A DNA stretch of 64,000 nt from Paragonimus westermani (lineage: Eukaryota; Platyhelminthes; Trematoda; Plagiorchiida; Troglotrematidae). Positions within the stretch are counted from its first letter, which is position 1. Every line of letters starts with the position of its first letter. Location: assembly GCA_008508345.1 (NCBI GenBank), contig QNGE01002394.1, positions 22,620 through 86,619 of the forward strand. The letters run 5' to 3'. Below are positions 48,501 through 55,690 of the stretch, in pieces. Position numbers and translations under genes: made by a program. The notes beneath the pieces are model-generated. The model was not told the origin of the DNA. It saw nothing but the letters and a program-made list of their open reading frames with translations, and did no database searches.

Positions 48501-48556
48501 AACCTTTCCGAACGGTCGTAGAGGTCCTGTGAAAACGTGACCCGCAAAAGTTTCGT
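12199..48556 (-). CDS. METAP1: Methionine aminopeptidase 1, spliced gene (5' part missing)
   Basis: This cytosolic metalloprotease removes the initiator methionine from nascent proteins. Eight exons were assembled by eye: 48504-48556, 48285-48464, 41483-41566, 41199-41266, 29956-30026, 24656-24787, 13763-13906, 12199-12557. All joins keep phase and give about 362 residues with no stop. Family motifs in order are [78 protein letters not shown] and SAQFEHT. The metal ligands known for human METAP1 (D229, D240, H303, E336, E367) and the active-site histidine of the CHGIPD motif all have equivalents. The N-terminal zinc-finger region (about 80-90 residues in animals) is not recovered. Introns measure 39, 6718, 216, 11172, 5168, 10749 and 1205 nt. 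Intact exons indicate a working gene. Confidence 0.9.
12558..13762 (-). other. METAP1: METAP1 intron, 1,205 nt
   Basis: Donor GTGAGC, acceptor ACAG, phase 1. No repeat or RNA gene recognised inside. Confidence 0.8.
13763..13906 (-). CDS. METAP1: METAP1 exon with metal-ligand histidine
   Basis: 144 nt, phase 1 at both ends. It encodes [14 protein letters not shown], then [20 protein letters not shown] and PPNVPHYS. The GHGIH histidine matches the H303 metal ligand of human METAP1. Acceptor TTGTTAG just above 13906; donor GTGAGC at 13762-13757. Confidence 0.93.
14950..15655 (-). repeat. Penelope-derived dispersed repeat, second copy
   Basis: About 95% identical by eye to 1090-1795, same orientation. 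The first copy runs on into Penelope RT sequence above 1795. This one stops at about 15655, so it is truncated at what would be the 5' side of a minus-strand element. That is the pattern expected from incomplete target-primed reverse transcription. Confidence 0.75.
19736..19950 (-). mobile_element. Penelope-like RT scrap
   Basis: A minus-strand frame contains [19 protein letters not shown] followed directly by ISSLFAQ. This resembles the 'MVSFDVSSLFTNVP' motif A region of Penelope-like RTs. It is short and degraded; the assignment rests on this one motif. Confidence 0.4.
20080..20332 (+). mobile_element. Penelope-like RT scrap, plus strand
   Basis: Frames read [19 protein letters not shown], then after a shift [20 protein letters not shown] and [13 protein letters not shown]. 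These are the '(L)CTxNVQF', 'QxDGVAMGSPLGPVLADxFM' and 'RYVDDT' motifs in the right order. Motif C reads Y-K-D-D. One frameshift separates the first motif from the rest. Confidence 0.75.
20668..20801. repeat. Foldback: 57-bp inverted arms, 20-nt loop
   Basis: Arms 20668-20724 and 20745-20801 are reverse complements with a single mismatch. Read on the minus strand, the left arm with its flank translates as [19 protein letters not shown] and onward; a cousin ([19 protein letters not shown]) occurs at about 25150-25208. The foldback therefore looks like two head-to-head copies of a piece of a retroelement protein gene. Confidence 0.9.
24656..24787 (-). CDS. METAP1: METAP1 exon with the two metal-ligand aspartates
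   Basis: 132 nt. The acceptor GTTCCGTTTCAG sits just above 24787 and the donor GTGAGT at 24655-24650. The first two bases complete an isoleucine codon, then [20 protein letters not shown]. The aspartates of 'DIT' and 'HGDVNE' match D229 and D240 of human METAP1. It continues [17 protein letters not shown] and ends in phase 1. Confidence 0.95.
25063..26490 (-). mobile_element. Penelope-like element: RT to GIY-YIG, decayed
   Basis: Reading down the minus strand from 26490: [18 protein letters not shown] (before motif B), a broken motif B region ending TYTNS, [21 protein letters not shown] (motif C with its tyrosine codon replaced by a stop), [33 protein letters not shown], and [12 protein letters not shown]. 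Then the GIY-YIG part (25676-25194): [21 protein letters not shown] is followed by [14 protein letters not shown]. Last is the short segment [13 protein letters not shown] at about 25208-25150. Many frameshifts and stops; inactive. Homologous by sequence to 1780-2100. Confidence 0.85.
26617..26669. repeat. Hairpin: 23-bp stem, 7-nt loop
   Basis: Arms 26617-26639 and 26647-26669 pair with one mismatch, which becomes a G-U wobble in plus-strand RNA. The tip carries GCCGAGCTT/AAGCTCGGC. It lies 130 bp above the Penelope copy. No function can be assigned. Confidence 0.9.
27544..27728. repeat. Dispersed repeat B, copy 1
   Basis: About 185 bp similar to 47612-47801 in the same orientation. Shared blocks are TTGATGCTGAATGTTTG, a T/C-rich tract, GTTTGCTTTTT, CATGGTTG, GGCAGTT and TGTATTGCTGTCTATG. 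Near the 3' end both copies form a short stem (27694-27699 with 27709-27714 here). Confidence 0.85.
29956..30026 (-). CDS. METAP1: METAP1 exon with the CHGIPD motif
   Basis: 71 nt. Acceptor TTTTTAG just above 30026; donor GTGAGT at 29955-29950. The first base completes a threonine codon, then [19 protein letters not shown] followed by DILN. Human METAP1 reads [20 protein letters not shown] here. The CHGIPD histidine is the substrate-side active-site histidine. It ends in phase 1. Confidence 0.95.
30027..31104 (-). other. METAP1: METAP1 intron, left part before the Gypsy insertion
   Basis: Start of the 11,172-nt intron (30027-41198). Nothing recognised between the exon and the 5' LTR. Confidence 0.6.
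31105..31417 (+). repeat. 5' LTR
   Basis: 313 bp with a 24-bp perfect palindrome at 31127-31150 and AATAAA at 31375-31380, the likely polyadenylation signal. The ATG-initiated frame that becomes gag-pol is already open from 31247. Confidence 0.95.
31420..31435 (+). promoter_or_regulatory. Probable tRNA primer-binding site
   Basis: TGGTGCCGTGACGAAC starts two bases after the 5' LTR. A TGG start matches the complement of a tRNA CCA end. I cannot name the tRNA from memory. Confidence 0.6.
31442..35377 (+). CDS. Gypsy gag-pol polyprotein (single open frame)
   Basis: 1,311 codons from the first ATG after the LTR; the frame is open from 31247 inside the LTR. In order: a gag-like region starting [13 protein letters not shown]; a zinc knuckle [14 protein letters not shown] (residues 212-225, C-x2-C-x4-H-x4-C); protease [11 protein letters not shown] (catalytic D 275); RT with [28 protein letters not shown] and VYGDDIVIY (YGDD, 574-577); RNase H with [13 protein letters not shown] and TDHKPLEWI; integrase with an HHCC finger from about residue 936 and catalytic D1002, D1062, E1098 (D-35-E); a GPY/F-type [16 protein letters not shown]. 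Domain order PR-RT-RH-IN is that of Ty3/Gypsy. Gag and pol are fused in one frame with no frameshift. All catalytic residues are present. Confidence 0.97.
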   Translation: MKIPWPQPFEDGDVRTFLEDLEDVAEVVGVKTDRGKLAALRTLVKGRAKAVLDAARRGPAKMEWAAAKETLVAAFDSPADRQEAMRRFKAARLGQGADPSVFATTLQGLLDRALPGLDQESRRQLLTEQFIEGLPMEVRDQVRIAHVARPMDLDDLAKVTRELAVMSVASVDSNSNTDKKTLEVMQKAMEQLAADVAALKTAARKNDQPGGCFICGKKGHWKKDCPIRRSQRSKNKVFRDCSFCWAGRLVMGAIEKGAVHTRVEVDGEVEQCLVDTGAAISLIARAEKQNLEPTSMMIKTVGGHSLLVDGVKECGVRIGGHIVKHRFIVSPETRQTILGADFLAATDAVIDLKLKKLSTKYGSLTLIGQRKDSVNQVRKVKTPSCTAPLLQSTVEKYAEVFTTDDDPYGFCNWIAHEIPTTGTFRPHGPRRIPVHLEEELRRQIQNMLSEDVIEEANSPYNSPVLLVKKSNGKYRFCVDFRRLNEVTQNTVVPIPSVADIFDKLQQAKLFTVLDLRSGYWQVPIKPTDREKTAFTVGEKQYQFKRMPFGLSGAPFTFRRLMVQLVKRLDNVAVYGDDIVIYSNTESEHAAHIDAVLNRIKNSGLRINADKSQLGRSSVVLLGHKVGQGEIKPLPEKILTIREAVAPNSKRTLRQFLGQAGYYSRFVKNFHSIASPLYELLRKDKKFEWTDDAQRAFKRVQQAMNEQQLTLKLPNTKETFIVATDASDRGIGAVLKQKEGVIEYASRVLTPTEQKYSTIEKECLAIVWALDKWRPYLLGQQFHVETDHKPLEWIMTARDPRGKLARWALRLQEYDFTINHVPGLSNCVADFLSRPQVDDELPKVTVGVNGLIMEQDPQTLVRLQRQDKVLRKVIEALARGVRIPTNTKDEELKIIASQWKRVGLNSAGVLTWQRGVGHPCVVVIPRQLRRKVVADCHEMAHTGCTRTYDLLQQRAYWPKMKEDVTTYVLACQQCQLLKSDNRGAQQPLQPIPVSEIGELWSMDLMGPFPLSARGNQYVLVMTEHFTRWIEATGVPDQKASTVGDMVMKHIVANHGVPKAILTDQGPCFESDEFRTRMQQLGIKRIRTTPYHPQTNGLTERNNRTVKEWLSAKGGDWESALPLVLLAYRASVQASTKKSPFQLMYGRTPRLPVDQDIGVWPECIDSTKELVTERERAQRNLKASQARTKEKSARQRFGKTRMFNLGERVKYRDHRNTGASGPGSRKLLPKWKGPYLVISRRGPVYTIKKDGETKRVHASELATWHEMPARRTRRSIIREETPRRSERIRRQMRRNQGTSEGGGVLYNRQFRCE
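35331..35345 (+). promoter_or_regulatory. Polypurine tract
   Basis: AGAAGGGGGAGGAG immediately before the 3' LTR, the expected plus-strand primer of an LTR retrotransposon. It overlaps the 3' end of the coding frame. Confidence 0.85.
35346..35658 (+). repeat. 3' LTR
   Basis: 313 bp, 310 identical to the 5' LTR. The palindrome is at 35368-35391 and AATAAA at 35616-35621. The gag-pol stop codon TAG (35375-35377) lies within it. Confidence 0.95.
35659..37950 (-). other. METAP1: METAP1 intron between Gypsy and Penelope debris
   Basis: No gene, RNA or known repeat recognised beyond the CAAC target duplication at 35659-35662. Confidence 0.55.
37951..38390 (-). mobile_element. Penelope-like GIY-YIG domain fragment
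   Basis: The minus strand reads [19 protein letters not shown] (with a stop), then [19 protein letters not shown] and [15 protein letters not shown]. The 'SSIxRHLLxTGHVV' block is typical of the C-terminal GIY-YIG region of trematode-type Penelope elements. Frameshifts are present. Confidence 0.65.
38593..38611. repeat. (TA)n microsatellite
   Basis: About nine TA units in a row, between two Penelope-derived fragments. Confidence 0.9.
38752..39090 (-). mobile_element. Penelope-like GIY-YIG fragment (second)
   Basis: The minus strand encodes [16 protein letters not shown] then [20 protein letters not shown]. The YVGDT...R.HEHHLA pattern is the GIY-YIG core as found in Penelope elements ('YVGxTxRxLxxRxxEH'). 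Together with the RT piece at 39865-40190 it keeps the order RT then GIY-YIG, so both may come from one element. Confidence 0.65.
39865..40190 (-). mobile_element. Penelope-like RT fragment with intact YVDD
   Basis: A 98-codon minus frame: [30 protein letters not shown] (motif C, intact YVDD), [19 protein letters not shown] and [12 protein letters not shown]. This is the motif C to 'PFLDVLL' region of a Penelope-like RT. The rest of the RT is missing or unrecognisable. Confidence 0.8.
40191..41198 (-). other. METAP1: METAP1 intron, right end
   Basis: No feature recognised. It ends at the splice donor GTAAGT (41198-41193). Confidence 0.6.
41199..41266 (-). CDS. METAP1: METAP1 exon with the YPSPLNY motif
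   Basis: 68 nt. Acceptor GCTTTTCAG just above 41266. It encodes [20 protein letters not shown] then CC, and the last two bases start a threonine codon. Human METAP1 has [23 protein letters not shown]. Donor GTAAGT. Confidence 0.96.
41267..41482 (-). other. METAP1: METAP1 GC-AG intron, 216 nt
   Basis: The donor is GCAAGT and the acceptor CAG, phase 0. Using the GT four bases further on would create a stop within a few codons of the next exon. The GC donor gives [18 protein letters not shown], matching the family. Confidence 0.9.
41483..41566 (-). CDS. METAP1: METAP1 exon, LAREVL segment
   Basis: 84 nt, 28 codons, phase 0 at both ends: [20 protein letters not shown] followed by EIDRIVHE. Human METAP1 reads [20 protein letters not shown] here. 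Acceptor TTCTCATAG just above 41566. Confidence 0.94.
41567..48284 (-). other. METAP1: METAP1 intron, 6,718 nt
   Basis: Donor GTAACA. It contains the second copy of repeat B at 47612-47801. Elsewhere I see no domain, RNA gene or known element; several frames of 60-80 codons look random. Confidence 0.65.
47612..47801. repeat. Dispersed repeat B, copy 2
   Basis: Similar to 27544-27728, same orientation. Its 3' stem pairs 47767-47774 with 47780-47787 (8 bp, 5-nt loop), longer than in copy 1. Confidence 0.85.
48285..48464 (-). CDS. METAP1: METAP1 exon, SIQRPDYSD segment
   Basis: 180 nt, 60 codons, phase 0 at both ends. It begins [17 protein letters not shown] (human PTRPVPSYIQRPDYAD) and ends [15 protein letters not shown] (human SSEDIEGMRLVCR). 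The middle is about ten residues longer than human. The acceptor TTTATTTCAG precedes it, but the frame is open through the upstream mini-intron, so this exon and the next could also be one. Confidence 0.9.
48465..48503 (-). other. METAP1: Candidate 39-nt METAP1 mini-intron
   Basis: The sequence starts GTTCCC and ends TTTATTTCAG. It is 13 codons long with no stop, so it can be spliced or read through. An alternative donor, GTACCG, nine bases further in, would give a 30-nt intron that is also in frame. Very short introns near gene starts are known in schistosomes. Confidence 0.5.
48504..48556 (-). CDS. METAP1: METAP1 exon, FTGPLRP segment (most upstream found)
   Basis: 53 nt after the acceptor ATTCCGTTTCAG. 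It completes one codon, then reads [17 protein letters not shown], matching the DPWAGYRYTGKLRPHYPL region of human METAP1. The frame stays open up to about 48624, so a longer exon is possible. The zinc-finger exons that should precede it were not found further up the minus strand. Confidence 0.75.
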
Positions 48557-51500
48557 CTGAAACGGAATTTATTGGAGCCGGATTTACTACAATAGGCCAA
48601 ATAATCCGTGTGAACTAACTAATTACCGGCTGCCACGTGGAGCATTTTGTGTGTTTTCCAGAACTGTTTGAAACATTTCTACAAAATTTTCAGTGAAGAA
48701 AGTTGTCAAACCTGGGAACAAAAGAATGAATTTGTTATGCCAAGTTCAAGGCAGGTCGGGCAACGCAGAGTAGAAGGCAGGCCGCACGCCGGCGTAACGC
48801 AGATGTTGACCATAGCGAAAAACAAACGGCCTCACGGGTTCGCGCGACCTTCCGGTGGCTGCCTAGTCGGAAGAAGCGGCGAAGTATGTTATTACCACTA
48901 TCGGCCAACTAGTACGGTCAAATATAATTTAATTTCGTGACTAACTTGCGTAGTGTAGTCATTTTTGTTTAAGTTTGTGAACAGTGGTCACGTATCACCC
49001 CGCAAGGTTCAAACATTGAATTTGTAACGCATTTCGTCGTCGTGTGGTTAACGCCATTTTAGTTTTTGTCTGAGCGAGTTGTGTGCATGATTTGCTGGGC
49101 CTTTGCATCATGCTTGTCGGTTTTTTACCATTCCAAATTTCCTTTGTGTCCCCGTCCTTCAGAGAGCCGCTGTTCCTGAATGCTTCCACTGTCTCGCTTT
49201 ACAAATTTGTAACACAGCGTGCTTTGGACGCCATTTTGATGTTCGGTTGTGTAATTCATGTGCATTCCCTGCTGGGCCTTTGGCTCACGCTTTTATCTGC
49301 TATTTCCTTTCACAGGACTACCGTTGGAACCCCTACGTGTGAGGAACGCTGCCCCTTGGTCTATCCACGTTGCACAAATTGGGTTTACGAGTGTATCGAG
49401 TACGCGAAGAGTTCAGGGATGACTCCGGTGATGACATTTCTGTTTTTACCAGAGGCTCAGTCTCCTTTATTTTCGAGACTTAGCGTAGCCTTGACCGAAA
49501 CCTCTCCTTGGTTATGGACCTGCGCGAATCTACGTACTTGGGCTTCCGTTCTCAAACAACAGTTAATGTACTTTCACTTGAAATGTGATCTTGGTTTTTC
49601 CCCTCAGGGAAACAAGGATTTCTCATTACTTTTTTCTATCCATATCCTTGGGAGGCTATTAATCAGTAAACAGTAAACACACGCTGCTCAATCTCCAGAT
49701 CAAACCAGTCAGACATCAGGATGTTAGCAGACGTGGGCCTTCATCACGACTTAGGTGTGGAGATGAAATTGAAATTGAAGCTGAACAAGAGTAGGACACG
49801 CATTGGGGATATGCAAGCATGACGCCAACAAGCTCCTCTAATCCCCGCCTACAACTGACTTGTAGAAGAGACTGTGAGTGGAACGAAAGAGTGATACTCT
49901 ATTCTTATTCTCATCACACAATATATACGCCACTCTGGTGACTCGCCGCTCTCGTCTTTCAGGTGTTCTGTCGAGTGACTGTTTGTTGTGTGTTAGGACA
50001 ATCCCGCGTATTATGGGTGAATTTTGTACTACCGTCTCCGTTTCAGCGAGTCCGTGCACGCCAATCAGTGTGCGTGATTGCTGACCGCACGTCCTTATGC
50101 ACCGCACGTCCTTAACGTAACATGCTTTTTAGTCTCAATGGGTCCACTAGGTTGGTGATGAGAGTAAGAAACTAGGGTTTTGAGCGCTCCATCTATCGGA
50201 GAAATAAATTACGGGAACCTAGACGATAAATTCTGAGTGGAGAAAGAAGTAATCAATCCAAGCAAACCTTAAATGTATACACAGAGTCGGTCGCGAAGTT
50301 TCAAACTTCACGGAAGCCTGACGAAATAAGACTGCCGTGTAGCTGACACCATCCCAGTTCCCATCGTGTAAGTTGTACGCGTGTAGTGCGGATCTCCTAG
50401 AAAGGGCCTGATCTTGTTGTCCTCTTTTGCGGGACCAAAGCTGAAACCCAGCTTCGGGGAACGCCGTCTCACAGTGCCTCCACGCTGCGCAAATTAGGTC
50501 ACAGGCATAGGTAGTATTAGACTGTCCACACCTGGTATGTCTCCTACGCGCCTTTCCATTTCTCTTCCGAGTGGAATGCCAAACGCAGAGACGCGCAAAG
50601 ATACATAAATCTTCTCTGTCATAGCAGATCAAAGATGACTACCAGTAGGGCTGCAGAGCCATTCAAGATGACCCAAACTAACCGCGTACAACCAAACTAC
50701 ACGCCAGATCCGCCGTACGTTGGGAGAGGTCGCCCCCTGCACGACAGGGAGATATCGAGGAATCCGGTGACTTTAATGTGTCGAAAAAAGTTTGCAGCAT
50801 TCAGACCACGATAACCATGACCATGAGGGAACAGCGGGCATGCAGCGTGACCACGAATTGTAGTGTTTCTTCAACCAATTGATACGTCCTTTATATATGT
50901 AGCGAATGTGACAGAGGTGTAAATAACGTGTAATGAGAGACCAAAGGGATAATATACTCCACATTGTAATGAATATCAGTTAGCTCTCTGACCAAAATTC
51001 TTGAAACAATAAACGACAATGTATGTTGAGGTGCAGGTTAGAAATAGAAAACGTTTGAATGAAGCCGTGGAACAGATAGACAATCAATGTTAATATAAGG
51101 CCTGATCATGAATCCCACTGATAGTTATATCTAACTTGCGGGTTTAACAGGATCCCCAGTGACAGGGAAAACTCACACAACTACAAAGGAAGTACTATTT
51201 CGTTCAAGTCGAGGTTGGGTCCAACCGGGTGTACAAAAGTAATTACACGTGTTGAGCTAGTCGGTAGTCAGCTCAGTACAGCCGGTCGACCAGAAAGACA
51301 GCAGGCAATCAGAAACCACTAAACTTTTAGAGAATAGCCCGTAGGTATGTTGTCCAAATGACACTGCGAATAAGAATCATGTAAACCGCGTTAACTTAGG
51401 AATAATGCTAATAATAATAGTGTGTTTCTAAACACATCTGTGAGAAAATCGCACAGGTGGGCATGACCAGTGTTGGGAACATTGCGAGATAAAAGTATGT

Positions 51501-52123
51501 ACAATGAGTACTGATGATCTCGGACGTTTAGTGGCTGTTCCAGCAACGCCCAGTCTACTCACAACATCTGTCGACAAACTGGATCCAGGGAAGTCTCATC
51601 TGCAAGCAACGAGCTGCCATAAATTCTGAGCCCACCGAGCTGCCGATTAGGATGCAGAAGGGAAGACTGTCGTATTGGCGAATTTTTATTAGTGAGGTGT
51701 CAATACACAAGAAAATTGCCGGAACTGAATGAAAGTTTAACACCGAACCCTGATGTTGAATTCATCGTATACAAGTCCAGAGATGAGCGGTTCACGTGAA
51801 CATCGCCAAATGCAAAGGTCACGTAATGGCAGAGCGATAAATAGTAGATGAAACCAAGGTACACAAGCTATGATACTGAGGTGGGAACTGAAAATGTATA
51901 AACTGAGAGAACAATTTTCCACAAGTAAGAAATGACGAAGTTTAGTAACACATCGAGATTAACGTCCGTAGAGGGGATGGTTTATCGCGCGCTCACTTTG
52001 AATGATCCCGTGAACCCTCACAAGAAAGTCTCGCAATCACTATCAAAGAGGTTTCCAGTGTAAAAAGATATACCAACGAGGAGGGAGTAAATAAATACAA
52101 GTAGCGTTGCCACCAGTTTTCCA
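48557..52123. other. No recognisable gene; possible METAP1 5' intron
   Basis: Holds a diverged internal direct repeat near 49019-49115 and 49208-49295 (shared TTGTAAC, GACGCCATTTT/AACGCCATTTT, GCTGGGCCTTTG). Open frames of 197 codons (49083-49676, +) and 137 codons (50632-50219, -) have no family I recognise. Confidence 0.5.
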
Positions 52124-52860
52124 TCAAAAAATGTCGGCCGCCAGACACTGAGCACAGGCAGCTACTTCAGCATCTACTGCCGTAAAACAAATTATGCACG
52201 AGATCCGGGGATTAGCCAGCGTCACCGTAGCCAACGGACCGACTGCAAACATCTCGTTACGTTTTTTGTCGTCTAGATAAGACGGGTGGCTAATTAGACT
52301 CTTAATGAGTGGCGACTGAAGGATTTTTGCAGCCAGCCTAACGGACATGCACAGGTGACCGCATATGAAAGTGCATCACTCGACTTGAGGTCGTATGCGC
52401 AGTTTATGCAGGTGTGATCTAGCATAAGGAAGAAAGTATATATTCTTTTTATGGTCTATCACCCGTCTAGTTTTAGCCATTGAGAAGATATGTGTCTCGT
52501 GGGCTTAAACGAACCTGAATGACGATTACTCAGGTCATACATTAAGAGGACAACTGGTATACTATGGCCATTCAAATTCATGGTCTTCTGCCAAATGACG
52601 ACCATGTGAAAAGTTGCCAAACTGGTTGACTGAACACTTCGGCAGCAAGTTTTACATCAAGTCTCCAATGCCACGGAATCAATCTGTATTCTATACGAGG
52701 AAAACCTGAAATTTTCGGAAGGAAGCGTGTAAACAGTGTCAATGTCATCAGCGGGTACAAAATGTTTACAATGCCTGATAAACTCATACGCACCACTTGT
52801 GCGCATAACGGTGAATAACTTTATTGGAAAACTTCCTGGGATCAGCTCACTGGTGACTAG
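52124..52860 (-). mobile_element. LINE RT fragment, decayed (motif C to C-terminus)
   Basis: Minus strand: SELIPGSFPIKLFTVMRTSG (motif B region), HCKHFVPADDIDTVYTLP (motif C, F-x-A-D-D), FSMAKTRRVIDHKKN, CTFICGHL and SHPSYLDDKKRNEMFAV. Each has a counterpart in the LINE at 53930-55690 (FPFDDDIKLVYSF, LVAKTRRMIGYIKHT, YPSSLSYRERCQTLAI). It may be the displaced 3' end of the LINE that breaks off at 55690. Confidence 0.65.
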
Positions 52861-52959
52861 CCGGGCAACGAGCGGGTGTATACCAGATTAAGTAGTCGGT
52901 TGCGACCCTCGAAATATGGAGCAAGGCAGCTAAGCAAAAAATATGATACCAAATGGAAA

Positions 52960-53700
52960 ATACCAATAGAAAATGTCTGGAAACGTTTGTGAGAAACACG
53001 CTCACACACGCGTGAGTAACGTACAGATTTTTAAGCATGTACACATTTGGACACCAAATTCGTATATTGCACAATGAGTCACCTATGTGAAAATGCAACT
53101 AAACAGACAATATGTGAGAAGGAAATTCAGTTTTAGGCAGAAAACTACGAATTACATAGTTCTGAGAAAATAGCAATTGAAACCTGCACAATTCGATAAA
53201 ATAATTGATTTGTTACATCAATTGGGACTCCGCAAGCTGAGCACTGGCCTCTTGCTCAAGGTTGTACCAGAAAAGAATTTCTTGGAGAATGAAGAGGGTG
53301 TATTTGCGAAGAATCGGATCATTATTCCATGTAGATTTTTCCGGAAAAATGTGCAGAAAAAGTTTTTATGATGTGGACGAGATGGAGACGCATATACTTT
53401 TGCGGGGAACGGATGGACCTCTCGACCGGACGTCATGTTTCGCCCAAATTCCAAAGAATTTCGAGGAGCTTGCGATAGGCTAAACCATTGCGGAGTTTTG
53501 AATGTCCGAACGGGGTGTAATGTTTTCCTGCGCGGGATACATCAGTGGAACCAAGAATGGAAAGCGGAATCACACGATAAACGGGAGAACGTAAAACTGA
53601 CTAGGTTGGCGATGACGAACAATGGGACACATGTTATGCTGGCATAATCTTCTATATGACGTTAATAGCATTGTGTTTTTGATGAAATATATACCATAAC
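52960..53700. repeat. Unclassified element X, copy 1
   Basis: About 740 bp homologous to 58255-58935 in the same orientation. Shared blocks are GAGAAACACGCT at the left, a central CATCAATT...GGCCT...CAAG block, ACTTTTG, and AAATATATACC at the right. Plus-strand frames read LGLRKLSTGLLLKVVPEKNF and later VLNVRTGCNVFLRGIHQWNQ. The coding strand, if any, is undetermined. It lies between two LINE pieces. Confidence 0.65.
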
Positions 53701-53929
53701 AGCTGTCATCAAATAATACGAGAAGCGATCAAATATAAGCTTTCCCTGGTATACGAATACTGCCGGATTGAAATGTCAGTTATCTCTGTAAGGCCGGTAT
53801 ATAGAATGAGAACAATGTTCGACAATACCGAAAGGTTGCCTGAGGGTCTATCGGGAAAGAAAAAGGAAGAGTCGCCTCTAAGGTTTATTTTTCAGTCATG
53901 AGACCGACAGGCTGAGCTTTTTTGTTTTT

Positions 53930-55690
53930 AATCAATTTTAGCGTGTTCAGCCATTGCGTGGTGGTTTACAACACAGACACACAAGTTATCAATAGGTATG
54001 GGGTAAGAGCGCACCAGGGTGATTGTGTTATCACAAACGGGCATATGTATATTGACACCTATACGTGTTGAACATAGACATGTTCTGTTCAATGACAAGT
54101 CTAAAAGTAAAACATCTACTCCGGAAGCGGTAGTTTTGGTCGGTTTGAGAGGTGCGTGACTTAACATCACGCAACACAGAGGTTTTTTGTCGGATATTAT
54201 CAGGTCCTTTTTCAAAGATAACGTCCTCAGAAAAGTAGAGCTTGAAAATGGACATGATGTTCGTCATTGTTAGGAAAGTTTCTAAGTTTCGTTTGGATTG
54301 ATGTATATTCTTACTGGACCTAATTGCACACGGGAGTTTGTTCCAAATGTGGGAATATTTAACTGGGGAAAAATTCGAACGCAGTTTTTTCCGAGCTTCA
54401 AGAGCTGCCCAGGTGAAATCCTTGTTTCTGAGGTAATACTTTGGCCTGTGTTGTAAGCGAGTCGCAAAGCCGATGGTGAATTTATCGTCATAGACCAAAT
54501 TATACATGAGTGGAAGGCTAGGCTTGAGTTGCCGTAACCAAGGAGGATCAATTGCAAGCGTCTGGCAGCGTTCTCTGTAGCTCAGAGAAGATGGATAACC
54601 CAATAAGCTTTCCGTGAATGCACGTTGGAGGCTTTCCAGAGTTAGTCTATCAGACTTGCGCAGGTGGCCATATATGAACGTGCAGTACTCAAACTGGGGT
54701 CGTAGACAGTCTATAAAAGTGCAATCGTGCAGCAGGTAGGGAGAATGTGTGTTTAATATAACCTATCATCCGTCTAGTTTTAGCGACTAGGAAATATGTA
54801 TGTTCTGCGAAGTTCAATGGGTTTGAGTGGCGTATATCCAGGTCACGTACTGGGTTGGCGGTTGATATTCTGTGGCCGTCCACCTTTATAGAGCCACCTG
54901 GCACATTACAACCGTGCGCAAAGATAGTGGATTCAATTGCTGGAACTTTCATCAGCCAAGTTCAACGCCAAATCTCTAATGACATGAGGACCTTCTAAAC
55001 ATGGATTGTGACTGCCGGAGGAAAGCTGTAAACAAGTTTGATATCATCATCGAATGGGAATAGTTTGTCTTGCTTTATTAATCGACATATATCGTCTATA
55101 TATATGAGAAAGAGTGACGGTCATAAAACACCTCCTTGTATTTCCCCACTAATGACCGTTCTGGGTGTTGAGCTACTGCCTTCTATTATCACTGTTTGTG
55201 TGCGGCCTGTATGTTATGAGGAACACCAGCTAACCAATGGATCGCGCATACCAAAGGATGCTATTTTGGGCAGAAGACGCTTATGAGGCACATGATCGAA
55301 ATCCTCCGCCATGTCCAACACTATAATGATAATCGCTTCACCGGCGTCCATAAATTCTGTCACATGGTTAAGAAATTCTAGCTGGCATCTCATGCAAAAA
55401 CGTTTGTTGAGAAACCCATGCTAGTAGTGGTCTATTAGGTTTCGTGATAAGAAGAGTTTGACCATGCGACAATTTACTATCCTTTCCAACACTCTTGAAC
55501 AAATTGATGCATAGTTAGTGGGACGATGATTGCTGACGTCATGTCGCGAGTCATTTTCATGGGAGGGCTCAATTGTACAGTTTTTCCATTGAAAAGAGAA
55601 GGATCCTGATGTTAGAGAGAGTATAGATATTGAGCCGAAGTAGAGAGATGTCCTTCCCTCCGTATCTTACGGCAATAAGGCGAATGCCAT
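53930..55690 (-). pseudogene. CR1-like LINE, 5'-truncated RT (second copy)
   Basis: The minus strand from 55690 restarts an RT: LPGPDGIRLI, then TNYASICSRVLERIVNCRMV (NYRPISLTS position), VLDMAEDFDHVPHKRLLPKI (motif A), ISGEIQGGVL (motif B), and FPFDDDIKLVYSF (motif C, D-D intact). The C-terminal part has FLVAKTRRMIGYIKHTFSLP, GYPSSLSYRERCQTLAID and WNKLPCAIRSSKN, ending at 54031. Stops and frameshifts are common in the N-terminal half, while the last 190 codons are open. The upstream RT and endonuclease are absent, as in a 5'-truncated copy. Confidence 0.75.

Noticed and set aside
49083..49676. 197-codon open frame, plus strand
   Set aside because: No recognisable domain; it overlaps an internal direct repeat, and other frames look equally plausible. 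Not called as a gene.
50219..50632. 137-codon open frame, minus strand
   Set aside because: No family resemblance, no splice or promoter support; length is within chance for this composition.
52124..52200. Cysteine pairs (CIICF...CAQC) as a candidate METAP1 zinc finger
   Set aside because: The frame continues directly from LINE RT C-terminal sequence, ends in a stop without a donor, and lacks the FCSQECF-like and WxxHK motifs.
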